A stretch of DNA of 64,000 bases from Acinetobacter sp. WCHAc010034 (GCF_001696615.3 NZ_CP032279.1:2852001-2916000); one strand, 5' to 3'; shown: positions 1 through 9,672, counted from the first letter of the stretch. A program made the numbers and translations. Notes: a model not told the origin generated them from the letters alone.

Positions 1-1
1 G

Positions 2-352
2 CTTCCGGCAGCGGCTGAAACAGCCAAGCCGCCAGTGCAGCTGGCCGATACACCGCAGCAGCAGCAGATGAAATACTATGTGGCGGCCCGCCGTGATATC
101 AACAGCGGCAGGAATCAGGTGGAAGCCTGCAACAATGCGCAGCGCGCCTACAATTACGGGCGCTTGCCGGGGTCAGCGGCTTCCAATGTGTATGCCGAAT
201 CCGGCATGCTGGCGGCGCGCTGCTTAACCGGCATTCCCAGCTACAGCAGCCGCTTTTCCAATCCTAAAGCGCAAGCGCAGCGGATTCTGCAAAACTTGGC
301 CGGCAATCATAATCATGCCGGGGCGAAGCATATGCTGAAGCAGATGAAATAG
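2..352 (+). CDS. 5'-truncated gene, unknown function
   Basis: The reading frame is open from base 2 of the window through a GTG at 35 to a TAG at 350-352, so the gene very probably begins before the window. About 116 codons are visible. The visible part is rich in Gln, Ala and Asn, has no clear membrane segment, and contains two Cys residues (in EACNNAQ and AARCLTG) and a basic C-terminus ending KHMLKQMK. I do not recognise the family. The frame, the codon use like that of neighbouring core genes, and the facing convergent gene support a real coding end. Its function cannot be judged from this fragment. Confidence 0.5.
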   Translation, partial: LPAAAETAKPPVQLADTPQQQQMKYYVAARRDINSGRNQVEACNNAQRAYNYGRLPGSAASNVYAESGMLAARCLTGIPSYSSRFSNPKAQAQRILQNLAGNHNHAGAKHMLKQMK

Positions 353-460
353 GCAGTTATTCCTTTTAGACTGGGGCTGGCCGGCTGAAGGCTATTGCCT
401 GAACCATATTAAGCTTCCTTGCCGGCCGTGAAGCTTCGAATGGTGATATTTGCAGCGGCG

Positions 461-1039
461 TTACAGGCTGATGCTTGCGCCCAAGGCTTTGACAAACTGC
501 GCCAGCCAAGCCGGATGCGCAGGCCATGCCGGCGCGGTGATCAGATGGCCATCGGTGACTGCTTCAGTCACAGCAATGTCGGCATAAGTCCCGCCGGCCA
601 GTTTCACTTCGGCAGCGCAGGCTGGGTAAGCCGAGCAGAGGCGGCCTTTCAGCACGTCCGCCGCCGCTAAAAGCTGCGCGCCGTGGCAGACCGAAGCAAT
701 TGGCTTCTGGGCTGCGTCAAACTCCCGGACAATTTCAATGACACGCGCATTCATGCGCAGGTATTCCGGCGCCCGCCCGCCCGGAATCACCAGCCCGATA
801 TAATCAGCGGTATTTACCGCGCTGAAGTCATGGTTAATGGCGAAGTTATGCCCGCGCTTTTCGCTGTAGGTCTGCTCGCCTTCAAAGTCGTGAATGGCGG
901 TGGCAATGCTGTCGCCGGCTTTTTTATCCGGACAGACGGCATGCACGGCATAGCCAAGGCCAGTCAGGAACTGAAAGGGCACCATGGTTTCGTAGTCTTC
1001 GGCATAGTCGCCCACCAGCATCAGGATTTGTTTAGGCAT
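461..1039 (-). CDS. DJ-1/PfpI family protein (class I glutamine amidotransferase-like)
   Basis: A 192-residue single-domain protein of the DJ-1/PfpI superfamily, whose members act as glyoxalase/deglycase, chaperone or protease-like enzymes in the cytoplasm. The nucleophile elbow ASVCHGAQ places the reactive Cys at about residue 118 with His119 beside it, and acidic residues near 14-17 fit the Glu that polarises this Cys. The length matches the usual single-domain form. The start is ATG at 1039 with a purine-rich stretch upstream (AGAGAGAAAAAAC). It is monocistronic and faces the truncated first gene. The family call is firm; substrate and physiological role are not inferable. Confidence 0.88.
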   Translation of the reverse strand: MPKQILMLVGDYAEDYETMVPFQFLTGLGYAVHAVCPDKKAGDSIATAIHDFEGEQTYSEKRGHNFAINHDFSAVNTADYIGLVIPGGRAPEYLRMNARVIEIVREFDAAQKPIASVCHGAQLLAAADVLKGRLCSAYPACAAEVKLAGGTYADIAVTEAVTDGHLITAPAWPAHPAWLAQFVKALGASISL

Positions 1040-1335
1040 GTTTTTTCTCTCTGTTTAGATTTGATTTATATGAATTTTATTTCACCATAGCACATCAGCA
1101 TGGCAGTTTTAAGAATTTTGGCGGTCTTTTAGTCGGATAGGCCTAAAACAGCCTATGAATAGATTTACTTTATGGCGGCATCTAAAGCGAGCGTGCTTTT
1201 TGATGCGGGAGCGTATTGCGCATGCGGGCAGCGATGTGTAAAGGTTGAGCTGCAGCCGGCATTGGAGCATCAGGCTGGATAGACGCAGCGGCAAATGGCT
1301 GTTTAATCAGGTAACTATGCTTGAGGAAAAATAGA
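1040..1335. other. Divergent intergenic region, no gene seen
   Basis: About 296 bases lie between the PfpI-family gene (leftward) and an exported protein (rightward). Both genes must have their promoters here. I found no convincing hairpin, RNA gene or conserved operator. Short open frames on the minus strand have no ribosome-binding site and no recognisable product. Confidence 0.4.
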
Positions 1336-2103
1336 ATGATTAAAAAGAAAATCGGCTTGCGTTCAGCTGTTTTAGCAGCCTATGCTTGCTTTACGCCTGC
1401 AGTTTTTGCCGCGCCTTTGCAGATTTTGGCGTTTGAAAAAGCGCAGCTGGGCCAAAGCGAGCAGCATCAGCTTTGTGAACAGCTCAAAGCGCTGTGTCAG
1501 CAGCCTGAGAAATGGCGCAGCTTAAAAACAGCGGATCAGAGCTTATGGCTGCTGGCTGGCGGTGATATTGCCCAGTTTAATGCATCTGCAGCGGGCTTTA
1601 AATTATCGCAGCAGTGGCATCTGGACATTTCTGATCAAGCGCAGGGCGCATCGAATGGGCAGTTTATTTTTCCCAAGCTGTTTCCAATGGCGCAGAACCG
1701 CTATGCCGTTGCTGTGATTGACAGTTTTTCTGAAATGTATTCGGGCGGCGGGGCGGGCATCGAGCGCGCCAGCTTTTATGAGCTGAAGGATGCTGGAACT
1801 GCGCATCAGTTTATTCAGAATTACCCTTTCAGCTTGAACCGGATGATCCGGGCCTGCTTTTCCGAACAGGATTATGCAAGCGCAAAGGGCAATTGCCATG
1901 ATGAAGACCGCTTGAGTCTGGATATCCGGCCCGTCAAGCCGATGCTGTGGCAATTCCGCTACCGCTATAATTTGAGCGTATCGCCAGCATCAGATTCGGG
2001 CGGAAAATCTTATCAGGGCAGCAGGAACCTCAATATTGATTTAAACCGAGCGCCTGCACAGCCGGATATTCCTGCGGCATGGAATTATGCGGGAATGGAA
2101 TAA
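1336..2103 (+). CDS. Exported protein of unknown function
   Basis: A 255-residue protein with a classical N-terminal signal peptide: a basic stretch (MIKKKIGLR), a hydrophobic core and an AVFA|APLQ-like cleavage site near residue 25. It is expected to be periplasmic or surface-exposed. I chose ATG 1336 rather than TTG 1321 because GAGGAAAAA sits at a suitable distance upstream of the ATG. No domain is recognised. Four Cys residues occur, in CEQL, ALCQQ, IRACF and GNCHD, so disulfides are possible. The next gene starts about 140 bases further on. Without homology I give no function. Confidence 0.65.
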   Translation: MIKKKIGLRSAVLAAYACFTPAVFAAPLQILAFEKAQLGQSEQHQLCEQLKALCQQPEKWRSLKTADQSLWLLAGGDIAQFNASAAGFKLSQQWHLDISDQAQGASNGQFIFPKLFPMAQNRYAVAVIDSFSEMYSGGGAGIERASFYELKDAGTAHQFIQNYPFSLNRMIRACFSEQDYASAKGNCHDEDRLSLDIRPVKPMLWQFRYRYNLSVSPASDSGGKSYQGSRNLNIDLNRAPAQPDIPAAWNYAGME

Positions 2104-2243
2104 GCAGCAGAGCAGAGGATTCAAGCGCAGCGCATTTGGCTGAAGCCTTAACCGTTTTGATTGGCGCAATTTACAGAGTCATTATAGGTAATAGCATGGG
2201 TGGTGTGATACAAAGAAGCAGATTGCAATTTGGAACTCTATTT

Positions 2244-2762
2244 ATGCCACGCCATGTTTATGCTTCTGCCCGCCGTAAATTTTCTTCTTTGAGCCGTTCT
2301 GTGTTTGTGGCAGCCGCGTTGCTGGGTGCAGCGCAAATTGCGTCGGCTGGGCCGACCGTAGACCAGCTGAGTGATTGCTTAGTCAAGTCCACGACTGCCA
2401 CGGATAAAACAGCGGTGCTGCAATGGACTTTTGCTGCGCTATCGACGCATCCGGACTTAAAGCGTTTTAGTCAGGTGACGGATGCTCAGAAAACAGAACT
2501 GGATAAAAATTTGGCCACTGTGCTGCAGCGCATCCTTGTGGAGCAGTGTTCCGCGCAGACTAAAGCGGTGATTCAGGCGGAGGGCCTGCAGGCTGTGGGC
2601 AACAGTTTTCAGGAGCTGGGCAGCATTACGGGGGAAGAAATTATTAAGAACCCGGAAGTGAAGCAGCAGCTGAATGGTGTGCTGCGTTATGTGGATTTGA
2701 ATAAATTGGTGATGACTTTTTTGACGCCTGAGATTTGGAATAAGTTGGGAGTGATGAGGTAG
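2244..2762 (+). CDS. Exported protein of unknown function
   Basis: With the start at ATG 2244 this is a 172-residue protein with a signal peptide (basic MPRHVYASARRK, then a hydrophobic run ending ASA|G). The mature part is helical, has two Cys residues (SDCLVK and EQCSAQ) and no membrane segment, so a periplasmic location is likely. An in-frame ATG at 2196 would add 16 residues ahead of the signal peptide and is less attractive. The ribosome-binding site is weak at either start. It reads like a small exported hypothetical protein; I cannot assign a role. Confidence 0.6.
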   Translation: MPRHVYASARRKFSSLSRSVFVAAALLGAAQIASAGPTVDQLSDCLVKSTTATDKTAVLQWTFAALSTHPDLKRFSQVTDAQKTELDKNLATVLQRILVEQCSAQTKAVIQAEGLQAVGNSFQELGSITGEEIIKNPEVKQQLNGVLRYVDLNKLVMTFLTPEIWNKLGVMR

Positions 2763-2770
2763 TGTGAATT

Positions 2771-2902
2771 TTCTCACTTGCGCTTTGTTTTAAAGCACTG
2801 CTTTAAAATTTGCTCAGGAGGAGGATATCGCGTATCCAAATAATCACATGACAAAGTTTCCCTTTTTAAAAGGTGAAAAGCGAAGCTTTGCAAGGAGAGG
2901 GG
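2771..2902 (+). repeat. Dispersed MITE-like repeat, copy 1
   Basis: The 61 bases at 2841-2901 match 3529-3589 at 52 of 61 positions by hand alignment without gaps. Both begin TAATCACATGACAAAG and end AAGGAGAGGG. The left part (CTTGCG near 2777, GGAGGAGGATAT.GCGTAT near 2816) also resembles the element at 54257-54370. The ends are roughly inverted (left CTTGCG, right GCAAGGAGAGGG). The right end supplies the Shine-Dalgarno of the next gene. The left boundary is approximate. Confidence 0.7.
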
Positions 2903-2908
2903 GTTTAA

Positions 2909-3442
2909 ATGAGTTTAATGATGGCAGTTGGATTTCCTTTTTCGATTTCAAATATGTTGGGGCATTATGAAATACAGAATCTTACTGGAATGATGAGAGC
3001 GGAATTTCAAGTAGATAGTACCCTTATTTTTGTAGATTTTCCTAAAGATGAAGAGCATTTATTAGAAGTCTATCTATCAAAAGTAAATAAGCGTTTTCAG
3101 CAAGATTATGCTGATAAAAATTTGATACTTGAGCAAGCAGAGAAAATATTTAGAAGAACTTATCCTGAAATTGATGAAGTGATTGAGCTATATGAAGGCT
3201 ATAACAATGTAAGCTTTAACAATCAAATATTTGCTTTGCTGAATATTCATTATCAGGTTGACACTATAGAACAGTTTGCTGATTTTCATTGTGTGACAAC
3301 TGCCCAGGATTTCACGGAAGCTTCATTTCGTGATGAATGTTTAGAAGTCGTTATTGATGGTGGATATGATTTGGTGCTGAAAATTCCAGAACATCTTTAT
3401 TTAAGTTTTAGGAAAGAAGAGGGGAAGATTTTTGAATTATAA
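2909..3442 (+). CDS. Unknown protein between two direct repeats
   Basis: A 177-residue acidic protein with AT-rich codon use unlike the core genes around it. It has no signal peptide, no clear membrane helix and no motif I recognise; the sequence alternates predicted helices and strands and is rich in Glu, Phe and Tyr. The start ATG 2909 follows AAGGAG (2892-2897), which is the right end of repeat copy 1, so its translation signal comes from the mobile repeat. A second copy of the repeat lies just downstream in the same orientation (3464-3590). Base composition and flanks suggest acquisition as a small cassette. Function unknown. Confidence 0.6.
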   Translation: MSLMMAVGFPFSISNMLGHYEIQNLTGMMRAEFQVDSTLIFVDFPKDEEHLLEVYLSKVNKRFQQDYADKNLILEQAEKIFRRTYPEIDEVIELYEGYNNVSFNNQIFALLNIHYQVDTIEQFADFHCVTTAQDFTEASFRDECLEVVIDGGYDLVLKIPEHLYLSFRKEEGKIFEL

Positions 3443-3772
3443 ATCATTTATTAAAATAAAATTCCTCTCCTTCTTACGTGTAATAACGCTCGTCCTTTAA
3501 AAGGGATAGGTAACAGCGTGTATTAAATTAATCACATGACAAAGCCTGCCTTTTCTAAAGGTGAGAAGTGAAGCTTCGAAAGGAGAGGGATTCTAAAAGT
3601 CACGCATAAAGAAGGACTTTTAGAGTTGAATGCGTCCTAAGTCTTCGAGCTTGGTGATAGACGATACTTTTTTGATGGTCATGTTTTTCTACGTTATGTG
3701 TTTGGATTACTTTATTTTTCATGTAGAATTATTTGAATTTATGTATAAGTAACCATTATATATGTTGTTTTT
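3443..3772. other. Intergenic stretch with repeat copy 2 and a hairpin
   Basis: These 330 bases contain the second dispersed repeat (3464-3590). Right after it is a 9-bp inverted repeat, CTAAAAGTC at 3593-3601 and GACTTTTAG at 3615-3623, with a 13-base loop and no T-run. The rest up to 3772 is AT-rich and shows no gene. It probably holds the promoter of the following abortive-infection-like gene. Confidence 0.5.
3464..3590 (+). repeat. Dispersed MITE-like repeat, copy 2
   Basis: This copy starts CCTCTCC (3464) and ends GGAGAGGG (3589), giving inverted termini. Its right 61 bases match copy 1 at 52 of 61 positions. Its left half resembles the left half of the 54257-54370 element, with the shared skeleton CCTCTCC, GTAATA/GTTACT, CCTTT, GGTA, GCGT, AATTA. 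It is in direct orientation to copy 1 and brackets the unknown gene at 2909-3442. Confidence 0.7.
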
Positions 3773-5128
3773 TTGGGTTTACTTATAATTTGGTGGTTTG
3801 AAGCTGAAAATAATTATTTTTATGATATTTTGGTTGGAATAAAAAAAGTTTGTCCTTGGATTGATGTACAGACAAAATTTAAGTTAAGAGTTTGTAAAGT
3901 ATTTTGGTTATCTTTAGTTATTAGCGTCATAATAATTGTGTGGAATGCGTTGTACTCACCCTATTTAGCGAATTATTTTTCAGTAAATAATGGAGAAGTA
4001 CAGTTAAGAGAAGACATCCAAGAATCAGATTCTCCTGTAGATATTAATCAAAATGGCTCTGAAGCATTAAAAATAGAAATTGTTAATCAAGATAGTCAAA
4101 TAGGTGACTGGGGGACATTTGGTGATTTTATTGGTGGAACTTTAAACCCAATAATTGGATTTATTAGTATCTTACTTTTGTTTGCAACATGGAGACTTAC
4201 ACGAAAAACTTTAAACTTTACTAAAGAAGAGTTAAATAATAGTAATCAACTTTTACGCATACAACAATTTGATGCCATTTTTTGGGGGTTATTGGAGCAC
4301 CTAAAAAAAATTGAAGATTCACTATATGAAAAAAATAGTGATCATATTTTGATTATAGATGAGGTATATTCCAAAATATTTTGTTATTCATTAGATGAAA
4401 GTTTGTATAAAAAAAGACAGAAAATATTGAGTAATGCTCAAATTTCTCAATATTTTATTCTTCTATATCAAATTTTTAAAAATATTGATGAAAAAATTAG
4501 CAAAGATGACTTCAAACTTAAAAAATCATACTCCAATATTTTAAGAGCAAATGTTTCAACTAAAATTCTTCAAATCTTAGTAATTAATTGCTATGAGAAT
4601 TTTCCAGAATATAAAACCTATCTTGAGAAATTTGGTTTTTTAGAGCATATGCCGTTCTCTTTTGTTACCAATGAAAGGCTTATTAATCTTAAGTTATTAG
4701 AGTGTTTATCATTTTATGATAAACAGGCTTTTGATAAGTCTATATATTTTAAAGATTATTTGAATGATGAAGCATTGAAGTTGTTTTTTGAGGGAAAGCC
4801 TAAAAAAATAAATGAATATTTAAATTTACTATTAGGTGGTGTTCCGAAAACTAATGAAATCGAATTGAAGATTGATTTGGATCATGAGCAAATTAGAAAA
4901 TTTGATTTAATTATTGAGATTGGACAAGATAATGGTGTAACTATTTATCCTAAGAATAAACAGAATATTTATGGAACCATGATGGAGGATATTATTTTAA
5001 GGAGTGATCCGCAAAAAGTATCTCTTAATATTACAAAGAGGGGATTCGAGTTAAAAATTTATAATTTATGGGTTGTTATTAACTCATTAAAAAGCATGCC
5101 GATTAGAATTGAAAAAAACCCGCTTTAA
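3773..5128 (+). CDS. Putative phage abortive-infection membrane protein (putAbiC-like)
   Basis: Up to 451 residues, strongly AT-rich. Two membrane segments are visible (about 43-63 and 126-143). The segment GDWGTFGDFIGGTLNP followed by IIGFISILLLFATWRLTRKTL (read in two parts) is the hallmark of the putative phage abortive-infection family putAbiC: a soluble helical effector anchored at the inner membrane. The remaining roughly 300 residues are cytoplasmic, Lys/Glu/Leu-rich. The start is doubtful: TTG 3773 has no good Shine-Dalgarno, and an ATG at 3762 is one base out of frame across a T7 run (3768-3774). The stop codon (5126-5128) lies inside the gat terminator hairpin. Family assignment is from the motif; a defence role is inferred from the family and islet. 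Confidence 0.7.
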   Translation: MGLLIIWWFEAENNYFYDILVGIKKVCPWIDVQTKFKLRVCKVFWLSLVISVIIIVWNALYSPYLANYFSVNNGEVQLREDIQESDSPVDINQNGSEALKIEIVNQDSQIGDWGTFGDFIGGTLNPIIGFISILLLFATWRLTRKTLNFTKEELNNSNQLLRIQQFDAIFWGLLEHLKKIEDSLYEKNSDHILIIDEVYSKIFCYSLDESLYKKRQKILSNAQISQYFILLYQIFKNIDEKISKDDFKLKKSYSNILRANVSTKILQILVINCYENFPEYKTYLEKFGFLEHMPFSFVTNERLINLKLLECLSFYDKQAFDKSIYFKDYLNDEALKLFFEGKPKKINEYLNLLLGGVPKTNEIELKIDLDHEQIRKFDLIIEIGQDNGVTIYPKNKQNIYGTMMEDIILRSDPQKVSLNITKRGFELKIYNLWVVINSLKSMPIRIEKNPL

Positions 5129-5137
5129 AGCGGGTTT
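5116..5137. terminator. Rho-independent terminator of gatCAB (bidirectional)
   Basis: An 11-bp perfect inverted repeat: AAACCCGCTTT at 5116-5126 and AAAGCGGGTTT at 5127-5137. On the minus strand it is followed by a run of T (complement of the A-run at 5112-5118), as expected for the end of gatB. On the plus strand it is followed by TTTCCTTTTC. The stop codon of the abortive-infection-like gene is embedded in it. Confidence 0.9.
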
Positions 5138-5154
5138 CCTTTTCATTGATCAGA

Positions 5155-6630
5155 TTAACCAATCAATTTCTTCATCAATTCATTTACTTGCGCAGGGTTA
5201 GCTTTCCCCTTAGACGCTTTCATGACTTGACCAACAAGACCGTTGAAAGCTTTCTCTTTACCAGATTTAAACTCTTCAACCATCTTCTCGTTGGCAGCAA
5301 GAACGTCTTTAATAATCGCTTCAATCGCGCCTGTATCAGTTTCCTGCTTCAAGCCTTTTTCAGCAATAATTTCGTCTGCAGTTTTGCCTTCATCCCACAT
5401 AAAGCCGAACACTTGCTTCGCAATCTTGCCGCTAATGGTGTTATCCACGATACGCGCAACCATGCCACCCAGTTTTTCAGCCGAAACAGGAGAGTCTGCT
5501 AGTTCTAAGCCTGCTTTGTTTAAAGCAGCTGAGAATTCGCCCATGACCCAGTTTGCAGACACTTTACCTTGCGTAGCGCCGCCAGCAGCAGCCACAACCG
5601 CTTCATAAAAGTCTGACATTTCACGGGTCAGCGTCAACACATGCGCATCGTATTCAGTGACACCAAAGTCGGCTACGAAACGCTCACGACGTGCAGTAGG
5701 AAGTTCGGGCAATGCAGCACGAGCCGTTTCAATTTGCGCGTCTGAAATAATCACAGGCAGCAAGTCAGGATCTGGGAAGTAGCGGTAGTCGTTCGCTTCT
5801 TCTTTCGAACGCATCGAACGTGTTTCCATCTTCATAGGGTCGAATAGACGCGTTTCCTGGTCAATCGTGCCGTCCCATTCCAAAATTTCCATTTGGCGTT
5901 CAATTTCAACATTGATCGCTTGTTCAATGAAACGGAATGAGTTGAGGTTTTTCAACTCGCAACGTGTACCAAAAGGCTGACCCGGACGGCGCAGCGATAC
6001 GTTGCAGTCAGCGCGGAACGAACCTTCAGCCATGTTGCCGTCAGAAATACCCAACCAGCGCACCAAAGTGTGAATCGACTTGATATAAGCCACCGCTTCT
6101 TCAACCGAACGCATATCCGGTTCAGACACAATTTCAAGCAAAGGCGTACCTGCACGGTTGAGGTCAATGCCTGACATGCCTTCAAACTGGTCATGGATCG
6201 ATTTACCGGCATCTTCCTCAAGGTGGGCACGCGTTACGCCAATGCGCTTCACTGTGCCGTCTTCAAGTTGAATGTCGATATGACCCAAGCCCACAATCGG
6301 GTTATCCATCTGGCTGATTTGGTAGCCTTTCGGAGAATCAGGATAGAAATAGTTCTTGCGCGCAAATACCGACGCTTGGTCGATGTAGGCATCGATACCC
6401 AAACCAAAGCGAATGGCTAAATCCACCACTTCTTTATTCAATACAGGCAGTACGCCCGGCATCGCCAAGTCAACAAGGCTGGCTTGCGTGTTTGGGTCTT
6501 GACCAAATTCAGTCGATGAACCTGAGAAAATTTTAGATTTAGTTGCCAGCTGAGTGTGAATCTCGATGCCAATAACGACTTCCCAGCCATCAATCAGGTT
6601 GGATTTTGGTTTAGCAGCGTTTTTAGCCAT
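5155..6630 (-). CDS. gatB: Asp-tRNA(Asn)/Glu-tRNA(Gln) amidotransferase subunit B
   Basis: The 491-residue GatB subunit of the tRNA-dependent amidotransferase. With GatA and GatC it converts misacylated Glu-tRNA(Gln) and/or Asp-tRNA(Asn) to the amidated forms in the cytoplasm; GatB carries the kinase/transamidase site and binds the tRNA. The N-terminal catalytic cradle begins [13 protein letters not shown] and includes [12 protein letters not shown]. The C-terminal helical YqeY-like tail ends in [10 protein letters not shown]. The length is normal. It is the last gene of gatC-gatA-gatB, with its ATG overlapping the gatA stop (TAATG). Expression presumably follows the operon promoter upstream of gatC. 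Confidence 0.98.
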   Translation of the reverse strand: MAKNAAKPKSNLIDGWEVVIGIEIHTQLATKSKIFSGSSTEFGQDPNTQASLVDLAMPGVLPVLNKEVVDLAIRFGLGIDAYIDQASVFARKNYFYPDSPKGYQISQMDNPIVGLGHIDIQLEDGTVKRIGVTRAHLEEDAGKSIHDQFEGMSGIDLNRAGTPLLEIVSEPDMRSVEEAVAYIKSIHTLVRWLGISDGNMAEGSFRADCNVSLRRPGQPFGTRCELKNLNSFRFIEQAINVEIERQMEILEWDGTIDQETRLFDPMKMETRSMRSKEEANDYRYFPDPDLLPVIISDAQIETARAALPELPTARRERFVADFGVTEYDAHVLTLTREMSDFYEAVVAAAGGATQGKVSANWVMGEFSAALNKAGLELADSPVSAEKLGGMVARIVDNTISGKIAKQVFGFMWDEGKTADEIIAEKGLKQETDTGAIEAIIKDVLAANEKMVEEFKSGKEKAFNGLVGQVMKASKGKANPAQVNELMKKLIG

Positions 6631-8108
6631 TATGCATTCTCCTCAGCAATTGCTGCACGTTTCGTATGCCAATCCGTCACTTGCTGGTACTGATGCACCA
6701 CAGACAGCAGTTGAGATTCTGACCAATAGTTGCCAATCAGCTGTAAGCCCACAGGCAAGCTGTTTTTGTCAAAACCAACAGGTGCGTTAATTGCAGGAAG
6801 ACCCGCAAGGTTGACCGCGAGGGTGTAAATGTCGCCTAAATACATTTCTGTTGGGCTGAGGTTGGCGCCAATTTTATAAGCTGTGGTTGGCGCAGATGGC
6901 GCTGCAATCACATCAACCGATTCAAAGGCTTTTAAGAAATCCTGCTGGATTAAGCGGCGGACTTTTTGCGCTTTCACGTAGTAAGCGTCGTAATAGCCCG
7001 CAGACAGGGCATAGGTGCCAATCAGGATGCGGCGCTGCACTTCTGCACCAAAACCTTCAGAACGTGAACGCTTGTATAAGTCCATCAGGTCAACTGGGCT
7101 CTCTGCACGGTAGCCATAACGCACGCCATCGTAACGGGACAAGTTCGATGACGCTTCAGCAGGTGCAATCAAGTAATAGGTCGGAACATAAGCTTCAGTC
7201 ATGTTGAGATCAATCTCAACCAAAATTGCCCCCATGTCTTCCAGTTTTTTCAATGATTCTTCAACACGCGCTTTCACGTCTGCGTCTAAACCAGCGACAT
7301 TGAAGTATTGCTTTGGAATGCCAATACGCAGGCCTTTAACTGCTGTGCCGTTCAGGTTCGCCACATAGTCATCAGCGTCTTTTTCGATAGAGGTTGAGTC
7401 TTTCGCGTCATGGCCTGCCATGACGTTCATCAGGTAGGCGCAGTCTTCAGCCGAACGTGCCATTGGCCCGCCCTGATCCATGGACGATGCATAGGCAATC
7501 ATACCGAAGCGCGATACGCGGCCATAAGTCGGCTTAAGGCCGGTTAAGCCGCAGAACGATGCCGGCTGGCGGATTGAGCCGCCTGTGTCTGTGCCCGTTG
7601 AAAACGGAGCAAGGTCAGCTGCAACAACTGCCGCCGAACCGCCCGAAGAACCGCCCGGCACATGCGCTAAATTCCAAGGGTTTTTAGTTGCGCCGTAAAA
7701 AGGGTTCTCAGAGGTTGAACCCATGGCGAACTCGTCCATGTTCACTTTGCCTAAAGTGACCAGGCCGGCAGCTTTGCCTTTGGCAACTACAGTTGCATCG
7801 TAAGGGGATATAAAGTTATCCAGCATTTTTGAGCCGGCAGTGGTTTTAATGCCGTGGGTGCAAAAAATGTCTTTATGCGCAATCGGCACACCGGTCAATG
7901 CGGTGGCTGCGCCTGCTTTAATTGCGGCATCGGCAGCGTCGGCTTGCGCCAGCGCCTGTTCTGCAGTCACGGTTACATAAGAATTCACTTGTGTATCCAG
8001 TTTTGCGATGCGCTTTAAATAATGTTCGGTCAGTTCGCGAGATGAAAATTTAGCCCCGGCTAAACCCTCAGAGAGTTCACGAATCGACAAGCGGTGTAAA
8101 TCGGTCAT
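6630..8108 (-). CDS. gatA: Asp-tRNA(Asn)/Glu-tRNA(Gln) amidotransferase subunit A
   Basis: The 492-residue amidase-signature subunit that hydrolyses glutamine and passes ammonia to GatB. The Ser-cisSer-Lys triad is visible: Lys79 in PIAHKDIF, Ser154 in [10 protein letters not shown] and Ser178 in [11 protein letters not shown], matching the positions known for bacterial GatA. The length is as expected. It lies 53 bases after gatC and overlaps gatB by one base, so the operon is intact. Nothing unusual was seen. The substrate (Gln or Asn route or both) depends on which aminoacyl-tRNA synthetases the genome carries, which the window does not show. Confidence 0.98.
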   Translation of the reverse strand: MTDLHRLSIRELSEGLAGAKFSSRELTEHYLKRIAKLDTQVNSYVTVTAEQALAQADAADAAIKAGAATALTGVPIAHKDIFCTHGIKTTAGSKMLDNFISPYDATVVAKGKAAGLVTLGKVNMDEFAMGSTSENPFYGATKNPWNLAHVPGGSSGGSAAVVAADLAPFSTGTDTGGSIRQPASFCGLTGLKPTYGRVSRFGMIAYASSMDQGGPMARSAEDCAYLMNVMAGHDAKDSTSIEKDADDYVANLNGTAVKGLRIGIPKQYFNVAGLDADVKARVEESLKKLEDMGAILVEIDLNMTEAYVPTYYLIAPAEASSNLSRYDGVRYGYRAESPVDLMDLYKRSRSEGFGAEVQRRILIGTYALSAGYYDAYYVKAQKVRRLIQQDFLKAFESVDVIAAPSAPTTAYKIGANLSPTEMYLGDIYTLAVNLAGLPAINAPVGFDKNSLPVGLQLIGNYWSESQLLSVVHQYQQVTDWHTKRAAIAEENA

Positions 8109-8161
8109 GAGAAATAATTCTTTACGTTTAATTTAAAAAAAATGGTTCAACTGAATGCAAA

Positions 8162-8476
8162 TTATTCAATCACGCGCGGAACAAGGTACAGCCCGTCCTG
8201 CACCTGAGGCGCAATGGCTTGATATTCATCACGATGATTGGTTTCTGAAACCGTATCTTCACGCAGCGGCTGCGGGTTGTCGAAGGGGCTTTTCAGCGGC
8301 TCAACGCCATCGGTGTCGATGCCTTTCAAGGTTTCCATCATGCCTAAGATTTTATTTAAACTTTGAGCATATTCAGCAGATTGCGCCTCATTCAGCGACA
8401 ACCGAGCCAAATGGGCGATTGCTGAAACCGTTTGTGCATTTAGATCTGCAGAATGCTGTGCATCCGATGTAGACAT
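8162..8476 (-). CDS. gatC: Asp-tRNA(Asn)/Glu-tRNA(Gln) amidotransferase subunit C
   Basis: The 104-residue GatC, which wraps around and stabilises the GatA-GatB interface. The family core is clear: IAHLARLSLNEAQ near the N-terminus, a middle LNKILGMMETLKGIDTDGVEP region, and the C-terminal PLREDTVSE box. I placed the start at ATG 8476 because AGGT lies about ten bases upstream and the protein then has the usual length. A longer open frame to 8554 would add residues with no family counterpart. It is the first gene of the operon and divergent from mreB, so 8477-8609 holds both promoters. Confidence 0.95.
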   Translation of the reverse strand: MSTSDAQHSADLNAQTVSAIAHLARLSLNEAQSAEYAQSLNKILGMMETLKGIDTDGVEPLKSPFDNPQPLREDTVSETNHRDEYQAIAPQVQDGLYLVPRVIE

Positions 8477-8609
8477 AACATTACCTAATTCAGTATTAAA
8501 AAATTTCAAATTATCGTGCGTTATAATAAGCGATTGACTTGTCCAAATCATCACATTTAGTTAAAGTTGCCACCTTGCGTCCATATAAAGTTTAATCGAG
8601 AACGTCTCC

Positions 8610-9656
8610 GTGATTTTAAAACGACTAATTGGCTTGTTTTCGCCTGATCTAGCCATTGATTTAGGTACGGCAAATACACTTATTTATGCGCCGGGACGAG
8701 GCATTATATTAAATGAACCGACGGTTGTGGCGATCCGCCACAGCGGTTCACAGAAAATTGTTTCCGCTGTTGGCCTTGATGCAAAGCAGATGCTGGGCCG
8801 TACGCCTGCCAATATTACGGCCATCCGTCCAATGAAAGACGGCGTAATTGCTGATTTTGAAGTGACGGAAACCATGCTGAACCAGTTTATCGGCAAAGTT
8901 CATGAAAAGCGCCTGTTTCCGCCTGCGCCGCGTGTCGTCGTGTGCGTGCCGTGCAAATCGACGCTGGTCGAGCGCCGCGCAATCCGCGAAGCGGTTTACA
9001 ATGCCGGCGCGCGCGACGTGCGCCTGATTGAAGAGCCGATGGCGGCGGCGATCGGCGCAGGCATGCCGGTTGAGCAGGCATGCGGCTCAATGGTGGTGGA
9101 TGTCGGCGGCGGCACAACGGAAATCGCGATTATCTCCCTGCAGGGCTGCGTTTATGCGGATTCACTGCGCATTGGCGGCGATGTTTTCGATGAACAGATC
9201 ATTAACTATGTGCGCAAGGCGCATGGCTGCGTGATTGGCGAAACGACGGCTGAAAATATTAAAAAAGAAGTCGGCATGGCGCTTCCAGACGAAGGCGCAA
9301 AAGCTTTGGAAATTGAAGTCCGCGGCCGCAACCTGGCGGAAGGCGTGCCCCGCGCAATTACCGTGACTTCAGATGAAATCACTCAGGCGATTTCTGACCC
9401 GCTGCAGAATATTGTATCGGCGGTGAAGTCTGCGCTTGAACAGACGCCTCCGGAACTGTCATCAGATATCGCCGAGCGCGGCATCGTCTTGACCGGCGGC
9501 GGCGCGCTGCTCCGCAATCTGGACAAGCTGCTGGCGAAAGAAACCGGCCTGCCGGTAGTTGTGGCGGAAGATCCTTTGACTTGCGTGACCCGCGGCGGCG
9601 GCAAAGTGCTGGACTTCTTCGATAATCCTAATCATGACATGCTGTTCGTAGGCTAA
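8610..9656 (+). CDS. mreB: Rod shape-determining actin homologue MreB
   Basis: The 348-residue bacterial actin that polymerises under the inner membrane and guides the elongation machinery. The actin-fold nucleotide motifs are present: [10 protein letters not shown] (phosphate 1), [14 protein letters not shown] (phosphate 2) and [15 protein letters not shown] (adenosine). The N-terminus starts [10 protein letters not shown], which fits an amphipathic membrane-binding helix. The start codon is GTG. It leads mreB-mreC-mreD-maf-rng with short gaps and overlaps, so the elongasome genes are co-transcribed with a nucleotide-quality enzyme and an RNase. The length matches the family. Confidence 0.98.
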   Translation: MILKRLIGLFSPDLAIDLGTANTLIYAPGRGIILNEPTVVAIRHSGSQKIVSAVGLDAKQMLGRTPANITAIRPMKDGVIADFEVTETMLNQFIGKVHEKRLFPPAPRVVVCVPCKSTLVERRAIREAVYNAGARDVRLIEEPMAAAIGAGMPVEQACGSMVVDVGGGTTEIAIISLQGCVYADSLRIGGDVFDEQIINYVRKAHGCVIGETTAENIKKEVGMALPDEGAKALEIEVRGRNLAEGVPRAITVTSDEITQAISDPLQNIVSAVKSALEQTPPELSSDIAERGIVLTGGGALLRNLDKLLAKETGLPVVVAEDPLTCVTRGGGKVLDFFDNPNHDMLFVG

Positions 9657-9672
9657 GAAAAGGACGCGGCGG

